A stretch of DNA of 64,000 nucleotides. Source: Bacteroidota bacterium (GTDB lineage: Bacteria; Bacteroidota; Bacteroidia; Bacteroidales; Dysgonomonadaceae). Below, in pieces: positions 45,703-55,261 of the stretch. The DNA is taken from assembly GCA_023437305.1 (NCBI GenBank), contig JAEZGN010000008.1, positions 1 to 64,000 of the forward strand, written 5' to 3'. The position numbers and the translations under genes were made by a program. Positions within the stretch are counted from its first letter, which is position 1, and the number at the start of each line of letters is the position of its first letter. The notes under the pieces were generated by a model that saw nothing but the letters and a program-made list of their open reading frames with translations, was not told the origin of the DNA and did not search any database.

Positions 45703-47778
45703 TCAGAATATTTGTAATAACATATCTATTAGTTTGATTCCAATAAAAGGTGTTGCAATACCCCCAAGTCCATAAATAGAAAGATTTCGTAGCAAAGACT
45801 TAGAAGGTGATTCAGCTCTGTATTTTACTCCTTTCAGGGCAAGAGGTATCAGAAATATAATGATAAGGGCATTGAATATAATCGCACTTAAAATTGCATT
45901 CTCGGGAGATGATAGACCCATAATATTTAATACCGACAATGCTCCTTTACCTGATATTCCCGCATACAATGTAACAGCCATTGCAGGAATGATTGCAAAA
46001 TATTTAGCTACATCATTGGCTATACTGAATGTAGTTAATGCACCGCGGGTCATAAGCAATTGTTTGCCGACCTCTACTACTTCTATCAGCTTGGTAGGGT
46101 TGCTATCCAGATCGACCATGTTTCCTGCTTCTCGTGCAGCTTGTGTGCCGCTACTCATGGCTATGCCAACATCCGATTGGGCAAGAGCAGGGGCATCGTT
46201 TGTGCCGTCACCGATCATCCCTACCAGATGACCGTTCGTTTGCTCTTCTCTTATTTTTCGAAGCTTGTCTTCCGGTTTTGCTTCAGCCAGAAAGTCGTCC
46301 ACTCCGGCTTCTGCTGCTATTGCTGCAGCGGTCAACGGATTGTCTCCGGTTATCATCACTGTTTTTATTCCCATTCTGCGCAATTGAGTAAAGCGTTCTT
46401 TAATACCTCCTTTCACAATGTCTTTCAGGTGTATAATACCTAACACCTTGTTATCTCTTGCTACTATTAGGGGAGTGGCTCCCTGTTGTGCCAACTCATC
46501 AGACTTCTGTTTTATATCTTCAGGAAAGAATCCGTTATTGTTAAAAACGAAAGAACGTATTGCATCTACAGAACCTTTTCTTATTTTTTGTATCTTTCCA
46601 TCAACAGTTATATCTACACCACTCATTCGGGTTTGTGCGGTGAAAGGGATAAATTCGGCTTCTATACCCGCAAGGTCACGCCCCCGAATATTAAACTTTT
46701 CTTTAGCCAAAACTACAATCGAACGTCCTTCGGGTGTTTCATCACTCAGAGAAGATAGTTGTGCCACATTGGCTATTTCATTTAAGCTTACACCTTCGGC
46801 AGGAATAAAATCGGTTGCCATACGGTTTCCCAAAGTGATTGTTCCTGTTTTATCCAATAGTAAAACATCCACATCACCTGCGGCTTCTATTGCACGTCCG
46901 CTGGTGGCTATTACGTTGTGCTTCATAAGCCTGTCCATGCCGCTGATACCAATTGCACTCAGCAATCCTCCGATTGTAGTAGGGATAAGACAGACCAAAA
47001 GGGCAATTAGTACAGGCAAACTCAAATTGTTTGATTGCGGTAACCCTGATGCATGCAGACTATAGCCGAAAAAAGAAGGAAGTGTAGCCACAGCAAGAAG
47101 AAAAACAATGGAAAGTCCCGATAGTAAAATTGTCAAGGCAATCTCATTTGGTGTTTTCTGCCGTTTCGCTCCTTCCACTAATGCGATCATCCTGTCGATA
47201 AATGTATTTCCGGCATCGGAGGTTATTCTAATAATAATCTTGTCGCTTAATACCTTTGTTCCTCCAGTCACTGCATTTCGGTCGCCTCCGCTTTCACGGA
47301 TTACAGGAGCTGATTCTCCTGTTATTGCCGACTCATCTACCGTTGCTATTCCTTCTATCACTTCGCCATCGGATGGAATTATATCCCCCGTTTCGCAGAT
47401 TACAACATCGTTTCTTTTCAGATTTTCGGCAGCTATAATTTCTTCCCTTCCATCTTTCAGAAGGTGAGCTTTAGTTCGGGAACGATTGGCTTTCAGACTC
47501 TCTGCCTGAGCTTTGCCTCTTCCTTCGGCAATAGCTTCCGAGAAATTAGCAAATAAAACAGTTATCCATAGCCATATTGCTATTTGTAAGTTGAAAGTAG
47601 AGAATACTCCGTCTATCGTTCCTTTCAAAACAATGATGGTTGTAAGCAAAGCTCCGATAGCAACAATAAAAATAACCGGATTTTTGATTAATAAACTTGG
47701 ATTTAATTTGATAAAGGACATTCTGATAGCCTCTATCAATATTTTTTTATCTAAGAAACTTTTATTTTGACTTTTCAT
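45703..47778 (-). CDS. kdpB: Potassium-transporting ATPase subunit B (P-type ATPase)
   Basis: This 691-residue P-type ATPase is the catalytic subunit of KdpFABC. It is complete. The phosphorylation motif is LLDKTGTIT, with Asp309 (Asp307 in E. coli). The actuator loop is TGES, the nucleotide-binding region includes KGSVDAI, and the hinge is MIGDGTNDAPALAQSDVG. The transmembrane PTTIGGLLSAIG segment is the Kdp-specific version of the P-type signature. Kdp pumps potassium inward at low external concentration. It lies 12 bases after kdpA in the operon. Confidence 0.97.
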   Translation of the reverse strand: MKSQNKSFLDKKILIEAIRMSFIKLNPSLLIKNPVIFIVAIGALLTTIIVLKGTIDGVFSTFNLQIAIWLWITVLFANFSEAIAEGRGKAQAESLKANRSRTKAHLLKDGREEIIAAENLKRNDVVICETGDIIPSDGEVIEGIATVDESAITGESAPVIRESGGDRNAVTGGTKVLSDKIIIRITSDAGNTFIDRMIALVEGAKRQKTPNEIALTILLSGLSIVFLLAVATLPSFFGYSLHASGLPQSNNLSLPVLIALLVCLIPTTIGGLLSAIGISGMDRLMKHNVIATSGRAIEAAGDVDVLLLDKTGTITLGNRMATDFIPAEGVSLNEIANVAQLSSLSDETPEGRSIVVLAKEKFNIRGRDLAGIEAEFIPFTAQTRMSGVDITVDGKIQKIRKGSVDAIRSFVFNNNGFFPEDIKQKSDELAQQGATPLIVARDNKVLGIIHLKDIVKGGIKERFTQLRRMGIKTVMITGDNPLTAAAIAAEAGVDDFLAEAKPEDKLRKIREEQTNGHLVGMIGDGTNDAPALAQSDVGIAMSSGTQAAREAGNMVDLDSNPTKLIEVVEVGKQLLMTRGALTTFSIANDVAKYFAIIPAMAVTLYAGISGKGALSVLNIMGLSSPENAILSAIIFNALIIIFLIPLALKGVKYRAESPSKSLLRNLSIYGLGGIATPFIGIKLIDMLLQIF

Positions 47779-47790
47779 TATTTTGGCGTT

Positions 47791-49494
47791 TTAAAATAGA
47801 ACTCCGTTTTGCATTAGGATATGGTCTACAATTGGCCCTAACGATAAAGCAGGGAAAAATGTCAGACCACCAACTATGATAATAATTGATATAAGTAATC
47901 CAACAAACAATAGATTATCAGTTCGGAACGTACCGTGAGACATCGGAATGATTTTCTTTTGAGCAAGGCTTCCTGCTATCGCAAGCACAGGAATGATAAT
48001 ACCGAACCGCCCGATAAGCATCCCCAAAGCTATCAGGAGATTATAGAAAACGGTAGATGCATTGAGTCCTGCAAAGGCACTACCATTATTGCCTGCGGAA
48101 GAAGTGAAGGCATACAGTATTTCTGATAATCCATGTGAGCCTCCATTATTCAGGCTCGACAGTCCTTGCGGAATAGAACATGCAATAGCTGAAAATAATA
48201 GAATAACAATAGAAGGGCTAAGTATAGCGATAAGGGCCATTTTCACTTCAAAGGCTTCTATTTTTTTACCCAAATACTCAGGAGTACGCCCAACCATAAG
48301 ACCTGCAATAAATACAGTGAGTATAATAAATATCACAATACCGTATAAGCCTGCACCTACTCCGCCATAAATGACTTCGCCCAACATCATGTTTATCATG
48401 GCTATCATTCCCGAAAGAGGAGTGAGGCTGTCGTGCATGGCATTAACCGATCCATTGGATGCAGCAGTTGTGACCGTTGACCACAGCACACTGTTTGTTA
48501 TTCCAAAGCGGGTTTCTTTCCCTTCCATATAAGCCATATTGTGCCATGCCTCCGATTGGTGGAATTCAGAATACAAAGAGACAAAAAGACCAGCTCCCAA
48601 TAAAATAAACATAGCTGCAAATATCGCCCAACCTTGTTTTTGTGATTTCACCATTTTACCGTAAGTGTATGTCAAAGCCGCAGGGATGAGTAAAATGGAT
48701 AAAAGTTGCAGAAAGTTGGAAAAAGGTGTCGGGTTTTCAAACGGATGGGCGCTGTTTGTTCCAAAAAAACCTCCTCCATTTGTCCCTAACTGTTTGATAG
48801 CAATCTGAGATGCTGCTGGACCTTGTGGTATAACTTGTGTATTTCCTTGCAGGGTTGTGACATGGGTGTAACTATCAAAATTCTGGATTACTCCTTGTCC
48901 GGCCAATAAGATTGCAAGTAGTATGGATAAAGGCAGTAAGATATAGAGTGTAGAACGGGTAATGTCTACCCAGAAATTACCAAGGACATCTGTTGTCTTC
49001 CCTTTTATTCCACGTATTAGTGCTGTTAAAACAGCAATGCCTGTTGCTGCGCTTAAGAAGTTTTGCACTGTAAGTCCTATCATTTGGCTGAAATAGCTCA
49101 GACCTGTTTCTCCTGAATATGATTGCCAGTTGGTATTGGTTATAAAGCTCACCGAAGTGTTAAATGCTGTGTGCCAATTCATATTCCCTATCTGCTGAGG
49201 ATTTAATGGTAGCCATTGCTGAGTTACTAATACTAAGAACAAGAAGATAAATCCGACGAGGTTAAATAGTAACAATGCCATGGTGTATTTCTTCCAATTC
49301 ATTGATAGGTTTGTATCTACTCCGCATATTTTGTATATTAACTTCTCCGGTTTACTAAATATCGGAGTTAATATATTCTTCTCTCCATTTAATACTTTGG
49401 CCATAAATGAACCCAATATAGGTGTCAACGCTATAAGTAAAAATAGAAAAAGGAAGATTTGTATGTAATCATTGATTTCCATATCAATTATCAT
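47791..49494 (-). CDS. kdpA: Potassium-transporting ATPase subunit A
   Basis: This 567-residue polytopic protein is the potassium-selective channel-like subunit, related to the SKT/Trk superfamily, with about ten transmembrane helices. Selectivity-filter-like glycines are seen in TAFNTSVSFITNTNWQS, QLGTNGGGFFGTNSAHPFENP, TSSAGNNGSAF and NMMLGEVIYGG. I keep the ATG at 49494 because it overlaps the kdpF stop codon (TAATG), a normal coupling arrangement. Another ATG lies four codons on. It is the first large gene of the operon. Confidence 0.96.
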   Translation of the reverse strand: MIIDMEINDYIQIFLFLFLLIALTPILGSFMAKVLNGEKNILTPIFSKPEKLIYKICGVDTNLSMNWKKYTMALLLFNLVGFIFLFLVLVTQQWLPLNPQQIGNMNWHTAFNTSVSFITNTNWQSYSGETGLSYFSQMIGLTVQNFLSAATGIAVLTALIRGIKGKTTDVLGNFWVDITRSTLYILLPLSILLAILLAGQGVIQNFDSYTHVTTLQGNTQVIPQGPAASQIAIKQLGTNGGGFFGTNSAHPFENPTPFSNFLQLLSILLIPAALTYTYGKMVKSQKQGWAIFAAMFILLGAGLFVSLYSEFHQSEAWHNMAYMEGKETRFGITNSVLWSTVTTAASNGSVNAMHDSLTPLSGMIAMINMMLGEVIYGGVGAGLYGIVIFIILTVFIAGLMVGRTPEYLGKKIEAFEVKMALIAILSPSIVILLFSAIACSIPQGLSSLNNGGSHGLSEILYAFTSSAGNNGSAFAGLNASTVFYNLLIALGMLIGRFGIIIPVLAIAGSLAQKKIIPMSHGTFRTDNLLFVGLLISIIIIVGGLTFFPALSLGPIVDHILMQNGVLF

Positions 49495-49583
49495 TAAAAT
49501 TTTTCGGGTTTTATTAATACATAAATAAGATATCCTAGAATGAGGATAGCTATAATTGCTCCGATGATATAAGTTATTTCCAT
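49494..49583 (-). CDS. kdpF: Potassium-transporting ATPase small subunit F
   Basis: This 29-residue reading frame (ATG at 49583, TAA at 49496-49494) encodes a single hydrophobic helix flanked by charged ends: MEITYIIGAIIAI at the start, LIKPEKF at the end. Its stop codon overlaps the kdpA start. Size, hydrophobicity and position immediately upstream of kdpA all match KdpF, the small lipid-like stabilising subunit of the Kdp complex. It is too short for most automatic gene callers. Confidence 0.88.
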   Translation of the reverse strand: MEITYIIGAIIAILILGYLIYVLIKPEKF

Positions 49584-49609
49584 ATTTTATATTCTTTTTA
49601 ATTACGATA

Positions 49610-49617
49610 CAAAGCTA
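49610..49617 (-). promoter_or_regulatory. Probable -7 box of kdpFABCDE
   Basis: On the minus strand TAGCTTTG fits TAnnTTTG and lies 26 bases upstream of the kdpF ATG. No -33 TTG is present at normal distance; that region instead holds 11-bp-spaced repeats, as expected for an activator-dependent promoter. Confidence 0.6.
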
Positions 49618-49629
49618 TAGTGAAAGTTG

Positions 49630-49681
49630 TAAGGATTTTGTAAAGAAAATAGATGCGGTATAAAGATTTTATAAAGATTTT
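49630..49681 (-). promoter_or_regulatory. Candidate KdpE operator: two pairs of 11-bp-spaced direct repeats
   Basis: On the minus strand, AAAATCTTTA-like sites occur at 49681-49672, 49670-49661, 49650-49641 (ATTTTCTTTA) and 49639-49630 (AAAATCCTTA). The two members of each pair start 11 bp apart, and the pairs are 31 bp apart. OmpR/PhoB-type regulators bind such tandem half-sites one helical turn apart. The block is directly upstream of the kdp -7 box. Confidence 0.6.
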
Positions 49682-49763
49682 GCGGAGTCTTGTGAAGTTC
49701 CTATAAGGTCGTTGGGTAGGGTAGAGTAGAGGTGTTTCCGAATTGAGTTTCGGATTTAAAGTA

Positions 49764-49810
49764 AAGCAAGACAATAGTCGAAAATATTATTTTCTCGTAT
49801 TGCCTTGCTT
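49764..49810 (-). terminator. Terminator of the SusC/SusD operon at 49.9-54.7 kb
   Basis: A long imperfect stem pairs AAGCAAG, CAATA and GAAAAT with ATTTTC, TATTG and CTTGCTT across 49764-49810. It lies 54 bases past the SusD stop codon, downstream in the minus direction. Confidence 0.75.
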
Positions 49811-49863
49811 GTTAAATTATTGAAGAGCTTGTTTATCGATAATATTGCTCTTGTTCAAAAAGA

Positions 49864-51504
49864 TTATTGATATCCTTTATTCTGTTTCAGCTTTCCATTC
49901 GATTTGGTAACCTGAACTGCCGGATAAGGAAATACCATCATATAGTCCTGATATGGATTCTTTATCTTATAGTCTTGATAATCTGCGATTTCAAATGTGG
50001 ACTCAGGGTTAGCACGATCAGCATACTTTCGTACCCGTGGATGGGAATTTAACTCTTTGTTAGCTAAAGCCTTAATAGTGGCATTCGAAGAGCGATTCCA
50101 ACGTTTCAAATCGAATAGGTGGTCTGTGAATTCAAAAGCCAACTCACAACGACGCTCATGATACAAATCAGCCATTGTCGGTGTATGATCGAGAAGTGCA
50201 AGATTTGATCTTTTGCGTACGGCATCAATATCTTTTTTTGCTTTATCCGCCTGATTGGTCATCAGATAAGCTTCGGCACGGAACAGAAGCATTTCGGCAA
50301 AGCGGATAAGTGGAAAATTGATACGAGCAGTGGGCCAGTCTCCACTTGTATTCACATAACCGGCTTCAGATGCATTTGCATACTTGAACGGATCCATGTA
50401 TTTATTGATCATAAATCCGGCTTCTATATCCGATGTTGAATAGAATTTACGAGTGGTGCCCCAAAACTGGAACTCCTGATTGTATTCAAGGATAGAACGT
50501 TTAAGACGATCGTTTCCTACTCCATCTTTTAGCATTTCTTCGTAAATATCGTATGATGGTTTGTTCTGTCCCCAACCATTAAAGATACCCCATCCTTTGT
50601 TTTCGAGAACAACTCCGGGAAACTCACTGCCACCACCGTTTGCTCCACCATCCGAAGGGATAGACCAGATATATTCACTATTCCAGAATTTAGAGAAATC
50701 GGAAGAAAATACTTCGGCGAATGTAGGAGCTAGTGCACGTCCGTAATTTGTTTCCAACGAATTTACCATATCTATTACATTCTTCCATTGAGTTTCGTCC
50801 CATGTTGCCCAATAGGCATAAACCTTAGCTTTGTAAGCAACGGCAGCAGCCTGATGTGCACGACCTTTGTCTTCGTCCGCGTATGCTTCAAACTTTGGAA
50901 GATAAGTGATTGCTTTGTCCATATCCTCAATAATATACTTGTAGTTATCTACAACAGATGCTTGTTGCGGAGGAATAGAGTTGTCATAGCCGTTCGGAAA
51001 ATCTTCGTAGCGAACAAACGGTGCTCCCTGTTCGTTGGTTCCATATCTGTATGCCATAACGAAGTGAGACATCCCGCGCATAAAATATGCTTCACCCAGA
51101 CTTCGTGTTTCAATGCTGCTAAGGGTTGTACTCTTTTGCTTTTTCAATAGCTCCTGAATTACCCAGTTGGAATAAGCAATATTTTCATAAAATAGAGTGA
51201 AGTTATTGTTCAAAGGACTTTCGTCTCCCGTATAAGCAAAAGTAGCCAATGTAGGAAAACCACGTGTACGTCCCCAAACGATGTCGCATGCAGCGCCTTG
51301 TTCCCAAAATAGGTCACGACCGTATGATGTTTCTCTGTGAAGAGGTTTATATAAAGCTGTTATTGCATCTATAGCCTGCTGGTCGTTCTTAAAGTAAGAA
51401 GTGGTAGTAGGATTCCCTTCCGACTGAACATCCAAAAAGTCGGAGCAGGAGCTAAAAGCCAGAACAAATAGGACTAATGCAATTATAATTTTTTTACTAT
51501 CCAT
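49864..51504 (-). CDS. RagB/SusD-family outer-membrane lipoprotein
   Basis: This is a 546-residue lipoprotein precursor with the signal ending in AFSSC. It has the classical SusD layout: FLDVQSEGNPTTTSYFKNDQQAIDAITALYKPL near the N-terminus. TPR-like helices follow (RGMSHFVMAYRYG; AAAVAYKAKVYAYWATWD). The C-terminus has FPLIRFAEMLLFRAEAYLMTNQADKAKKDIDAVRKRS broken over two helices, then ERRCELAFEFTDHLFDLKRW. This differs from the SusD-like group 2 of the two other pairs. It partners the SusC gene 76 bases upstream. No enzyme gene is linked, so the substrate is unknown. Confidence 0.95.
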   Translation of the reverse strand: MDSKKIIIALVLFVLAFSSCSDFLDVQSEGNPTTTSYFKNDQQAIDAITALYKPLHRETSYGRDLFWEQGAACDIVWGRTRGFPTLATFAYTGDESPLNNNFTLFYENIAYSNWVIQELLKKQKSTTLSSIETRSLGEAYFMRGMSHFVMAYRYGTNEQGAPFVRYEDFPNGYDNSIPPQQASVVDNYKYIIEDMDKAITYLPKFEAYADEDKGRAHQAAAVAYKAKVYAYWATWDETQWKNVIDMVNSLETNYGRALAPTFAEVFSSDFSKFWNSEYIWSIPSDGGANGGGSEFPGVVLENKGWGIFNGWGQNKPSYDIYEEMLKDGVGNDRLKRSILEYNQEFQFWGTTRKFYSTSDIEAGFMINKYMDPFKYANASEAGYVNTSGDWPTARINFPLIRFAEMLLFRAEAYLMTNQADKAKKDIDAVRKRSNLALLDHTPTMADLYHERRCELAFEFTDHLFDLKRWNRSSNATIKALANKELNSHPRVRKYADRANPESTFEIADYQDYKIKNPYQDYMMVFPYPAVQVTKSNGKLKQNKGYQ

Positions 51505-51580
51505 ATACGTTGATTATTAATGCAGATCCTGTAATTAGAATGATCTGCCGGTTTATTTAATTAGTATTGAATATTACTTT

Positions 51581-54500
51581 TTAATATGTAAGTTTTACTC
51601 CTAAAGATAGAACTCTGGATACCGGGTATTTTATTGCATCCCATCCTCCTGTTTCAGGATCCATTCCTGAGTAGTTGGTGAATGTATACAAATTCTCTCC
51701 ACTCACATAAACAGACATATTGCTGTTGCGTTGGGCAAGGTGAGATGATTTGCGAAGTATGTTGCTTAAGTCATAAGAAATGGTCAAGTTCTTGAAGCGC
51801 ACATACGAAGCATCTTCCAAATACCAATCTGAAGCAGTAGCAAAGTTGCCGTTAGGGTCTGATTTTGATAGACGTGGTATATTTGATGATGTATTTGTCG
51901 GACTCCATGCATTCAATATTTCGTTTGAGCGGTTAAAGTTGCCTTCAACATCACTCAAAGTCATATATTTACCTACGTATAACGATTGTGCACCACCTAC
52001 ACCCTGAAACATAGCACTCAATGATACTTTCTTGTAAGTGAAGCCCAATGTTAAAGCAAATGTTGTTTTAGGTATTGCACTGCCACAATATTGACGGTCG
52101 GCAGTATTAATGGTACCATCATTATTATAGTCTACAAACTTCAAGTCTCCCGCTACAGCATTTGGTTGAATACGTTTTCCGTCTTTATCTACATACGCTG
52201 CGGCTTCAGCATCGCTTTGGAAAATTCCGTCTGTCTTTATTAAGAAATAAGAATTCAAAGGTTGTCCTTGTGCAGTTTGATACAGGTAAGGAAGGTTTCG
52301 GAATGTTGTATTATCTGTCCATACACCCGGTGTTCCGTCTGCATTTTTCACACCTATATCAGACACCCAGTTTCTTAAAGTAGCGAAGTTGCCGGACACG
52401 GAGTAAGACATATCTTTGTTGATACGGTCAGACCAGTTGGCCTGTACCTCAAATCCTCTATTACGCACTTCTCCCTGATTGATCCTCATCGCTTCTAATC
52501 CAATTGTTGTAGGCCAATCCATAGTTTTACGCTGTATTAGGTTGAAAGTTCTTTTATCAAAGTAATCGAGCGATAGAGCTAAGCGATCTCTAAACATACT
52601 TACGTCCAAACCAAAGTCGGTTTGCTCAGAGGTTTCCCATGTTAAGTCGGGATTAATAGCTGTATTTTTATATACACTTGTACCCCATTTGCCACCTGTT
52701 GGAACACCATATTGACCGGAATTGTTACCTGTATTTTCTTCTTTGGAGAGGATCAGTGATTTGTAATTCATAATTACCGATGATATATTACCTACACGTC
52801 CCCATGATGCACGCACTTTGAGCAGGCTTAGAAGGTCTGTTTTCTTGAAGAACTTTTCGCTCGAAATTTTCCAAGCCAGCGTCGTTGCGGGAAAATCACC
52901 ATAATTGTTTTCTTTAGGTAAACGTCCCGCATAGTCGCGGCGCCACGATCCGGTAATGAAGTATCTGTCGTCGTAAGAATAAGCCAAACGTGCTATCAGT
53001 GAGACATTGGCATCGGGACCATTTAAATAATCTTGGGCTGTTGTAGATCCTGCAAAAGCTAGATATTGTAAGAAATCCGATTCGTCGGCAAATCCGGTTC
53101 CTGATACACTAAATCCACGTTGGTCGTAGTGATCAGCAGTAGTAGACAGGAGTCCGCTTACCGAATGTTTGCCAAATATTCCGTCATAAGTCAGTGTGTT
53201 TTCTGTTTTCCACTGATCTGAGCGATAAGTAGATTCGTTCAAAGTGTTTGACATATCGGGTTTACCTACTTCATCACGGATAGGTGTAAAATTCTTATAA
53301 TAATTGCTTGCTAAATTATATGAAAAACGACTGGTAAACTTTAGTCCATCTATTATGTTAGCAATCTCAAGAGTTGTATTTGTCCATGTATTGCTTGTTT
53401 TGTTGTAATTATTATCTGCAAGGAGTAAGCGAACAGGGTTAATAGCATCTCCATGAATATCAGCAAAGTTTGAACCATATTTTGCAATATATGCAGGGTC
53501 TTCAGTCGTAACTCCTCCGTAAGAACCGTCTAGAGGATTGTAAACTGTAGCACTACGAGGCATATAAAGTGCAGAAAGGATAGCTCCCGAATAAGCACTT
53601 CCCGTATTAATTCCTCGATTTTGTGTATTCTTCCAAACAAAATCTTCAGAAATCGTTACCCACTTATTCAGCTTCATACTTGCATTGTAGCGGAGGTTTA
53701 TTGATTTGTTGAATGTATTGATCAATGTTCCCTGATCGTTGTCATAAGAAAATGATATACGGTTTTTGAAGTTCTCGGTACCTACATTCAATGCTACATT
53801 ATGACGTTGGTATGGGGCTGTTCTAAAAATTTCATCCATCCAATCAGTGCGTGTGGTTCCTACATATGGGTTGCGGCTAGTATCCCAACCAATAGGTAAT
53901 GTAAGGCCTGCATTACTGAAAGAGGTTTTACGCATTTCTATCTGCTGCTCTGCGGTCAAAGATTGAAGGAGATTAGTAGCCTGACGTATACCGAATATAC
54001 CCTCATACGAAATAGACGGCTCGCCTTTCTTTGCCTTTTTTGTGGTAACCAAAACTACTCCGCCTGCTCCCGATTGAGCTCCGTAGATGGCAGCTGATGC
54101 AGCATCCTTAAGCACTACAATAGATTCAATGTCATTCATCGAAGCAATAGGCATCCCCGGAACGCCATCTACTACCCAAAGTACGTTGTCTCCGTTTTGA
54201 GATCCTTGTCCACGAATTACAATATTGGGAGTAGTAGTAGGGTCTCCACCATTTGAGCTAATGGTTACGCCGGCCAATTGTCCTTGAAGCATATTCTCGG
54301 TAGAGCTTACGGGGCGAACGGTTAATTCATCGGCATTGCTGATAACACCTACGGCAGCCGATAAATCCTGTTTGCGGGCATTGCTTCCATAACCTAGTAC
54401 TACAACCTGATCTAGCGACTGGGCATTTTCAGTAAGGGTTACATCAATAATTCCTGCATCAGCAACACGCTCTACTGTTTCATATCCAATGAATGAATAG

Positions 54501-54724
54501 CGTATAATAGACTGTTTGCTAGGAACGTCTAATGTATACTTCCCATCCAAGTCTGTAATTGTACCTATGGTTGTCCCTTTTACAGACACACTTACACCCA
54601 CTAAGGGCAATCCTTCTGAGGATACTGTTCCTTTTACTTGCGTACTTTGTGCCCATACGCTCTGCGAGGAAATGGACATAAAAGTAAGAAACATGAAAAT
54701 TTTAAATAAATACTTCTTTAACAT
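51581..54724 (-). CDS. SusC/RagA-family TonB-dependent outer-membrane transporter
   Basis: This is a 1047-residue protein with a signal peptide (SSQSVWAQ). A carboxypeptidase-D-like domain (VKGTVSSEGLPLVGVSVSVKGTT) covers about residues 30-105. The TonB-linked plug follows (SLDQVVVLGYG; VVLKDAASAAIYGAQSGAGGVVLVTTKK), and then the barrel ends in LGVKLTY. It lacks an STN domain, and no sigma/anti-sigma pair is beside it. Regulation must therefore come from another system or the promoter at 54765-54798. It forms an operon with the SusD gene downstream. No hydrolase or sensor is linked. Confidence 0.96.
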   Translation of the reverse strand: MLKKYLFKIFMFLTFMSISSQSVWAQSTQVKGTVSSEGLPLVGVSVSVKGTTIGTITDLDGKYTLDVPSKQSIIRYSFIGYETVERVADAGIIDVTLTENAQSLDQVVVLGYGSNARKQDLSAAVGVISNADELTVRPVSSTENMLQGQLAGVTISSNGGDPTTTPNIVIRGQGSQNGDNVLWVVDGVPGMPIASMNDIESIVVLKDAASAAIYGAQSGAGGVVLVTTKKAKKGEPSISYEGIFGIRQATNLLQSLTAEQQIEMRKTSFSNAGLTLPIGWDTSRNPYVGTTRTDWMDEIFRTAPYQRHNVALNVGTENFKNRISFSYDNDQGTLINTFNKSINLRYNASMKLNKWVTISEDFVWKNTQNRGINTGSAYSGAILSALYMPRSATVYNPLDGSYGGVTTEDPAYIAKYGSNFADIHGDAINPVRLLLADNNYNKTSNTWTNTTLEIANIIDGLKFTSRFSYNLASNYYKNFTPIRDEVGKPDMSNTLNESTYRSDQWKTENTLTYDGIFGKHSVSGLLSTTADHYDQRGFSVSGTGFADESDFLQYLAFAGSTTAQDYLNGPDANVSLIARLAYSYDDRYFITGSWRRDYAGRLPKENNYGDFPATTLAWKISSEKFFKKTDLLSLLKVRASWGRVGNISSVIMNYKSLILSKEENTGNNSGQYGVPTGGKWGTSVYKNTAINPDLTWETSEQTDFGLDVSMFRDRLALSLDYFDKRTFNLIQRKTMDWPTTIGLEAMRINQGEVRNRGFEVQANWSDRINKDMSYSVSGNFATLRNWVSDIGVKNADGTPGVWTDNTTFRNLPYLYQTAQGQPLNSYFLIKTDGIFQSDAEAAAYVDKDGKRIQPNAVAGDLKFVDYNNDGTINTADRQYCGSAIPKTTFALTLGFTYKKVSLSAMFQGVGGAQSLYVGKYMTLSDVEGNFNRSNEILNAWSPTNTSSNIPRLSKSDPNGNFATASDWYLEDASYVRFKNLTISYDLSNILRKSSHLAQRNSNMSVYVSGENLYTFTNYSGMDPETGGWDAIKYPVSRVLSLGVKLTY

Positions 54725-54764
54725 AAATTTTGCTTTATATTTAAATTATCTCAAATTGCAGAGG

Positions 54765-54798
54765 CAAAAATAGATGTTAAGCCAAAAGAGATAGACAA
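54765..54798 (-). promoter_or_regulatory. Probable promoter of the SusC/SusD pair at 49.9-54.7 kb
   Basis: On the minus strand a TTG (54798-54796) and TATTTTTG (54772-54765) are 23 bases apart, at the long end of the Bacteroidota spacing range. The SusC ATG is 40 bases downstream. Confidence 0.5.
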
Positions 54799-55136
54799 TA
54801 TTATATTAAGTATTTATTAATTATTTTTTACAAAATATAAAGGTGAATTTTGCTGTTATCTATCCCTCTAAAGGCGATTTGATCTATCTGCCTGTTTAGG
54901 TTAACGTGCTGAAAATATTAAAATGATTATTATCTGAGCTGGTCTTCAATTATTCTGAATTTCATTATTGAAATTTGCTACAAAGGAATAAAAAAGTTGT
55001 ATCTTTTTTGTAAAAAAACATAATTTTTTTACTTGCGGTTTATTAATTTTATAATTGGCTTATTTTCTGTTTAATTACTTCCTAAAACATAGATATTTAA
55101 AAAAGAAAAAAGTATTTAAAGAGACCTTTTTAATAG

Positions 55137-55177
55137 AAAAACTCCGAAGCTGTTCTTGTAAACAACTTCGGAGTTTT
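55137..55177 (-). terminator. Terminator after pyrF
   Basis: A perfect 12-bp stem (55137-55148 with 55166-55177) has a 17-base loop. On the minus strand it continues into TTCTATT. It lies 84 bases past the pyrF stop codon. Confidence 0.82.
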
Positions 55178-55261
55178 CTTATTTTGATATATCTAATATT
55201 ACGCTCCTTGTTTCTTTAAAATAAAGAGTCTAAGTTTTTTATATCGACGTATAAAAGATAG

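Larger units (their letters stand above)
54725..55261. other. Intergenic stretch without a gene
   Basis: This 537-base AT-rich stretch holds the SusC promoter near 54765-54798 and the hairpin at 55137-55177. No ORF with plausible composition and no RNA-gene signature was found in the rest. Confidence 0.7.

Noticed and set aside
46418..47065. A 215-codon plus-strand open frame antisense to kdpB
   Set aside because: kdpB is complete with all P-type ATPase motifs on the other strand. The antisense frame has skewed composition (rich in Ser, Ile, Pro) and no domain, so it is a shadow of the coding frame.
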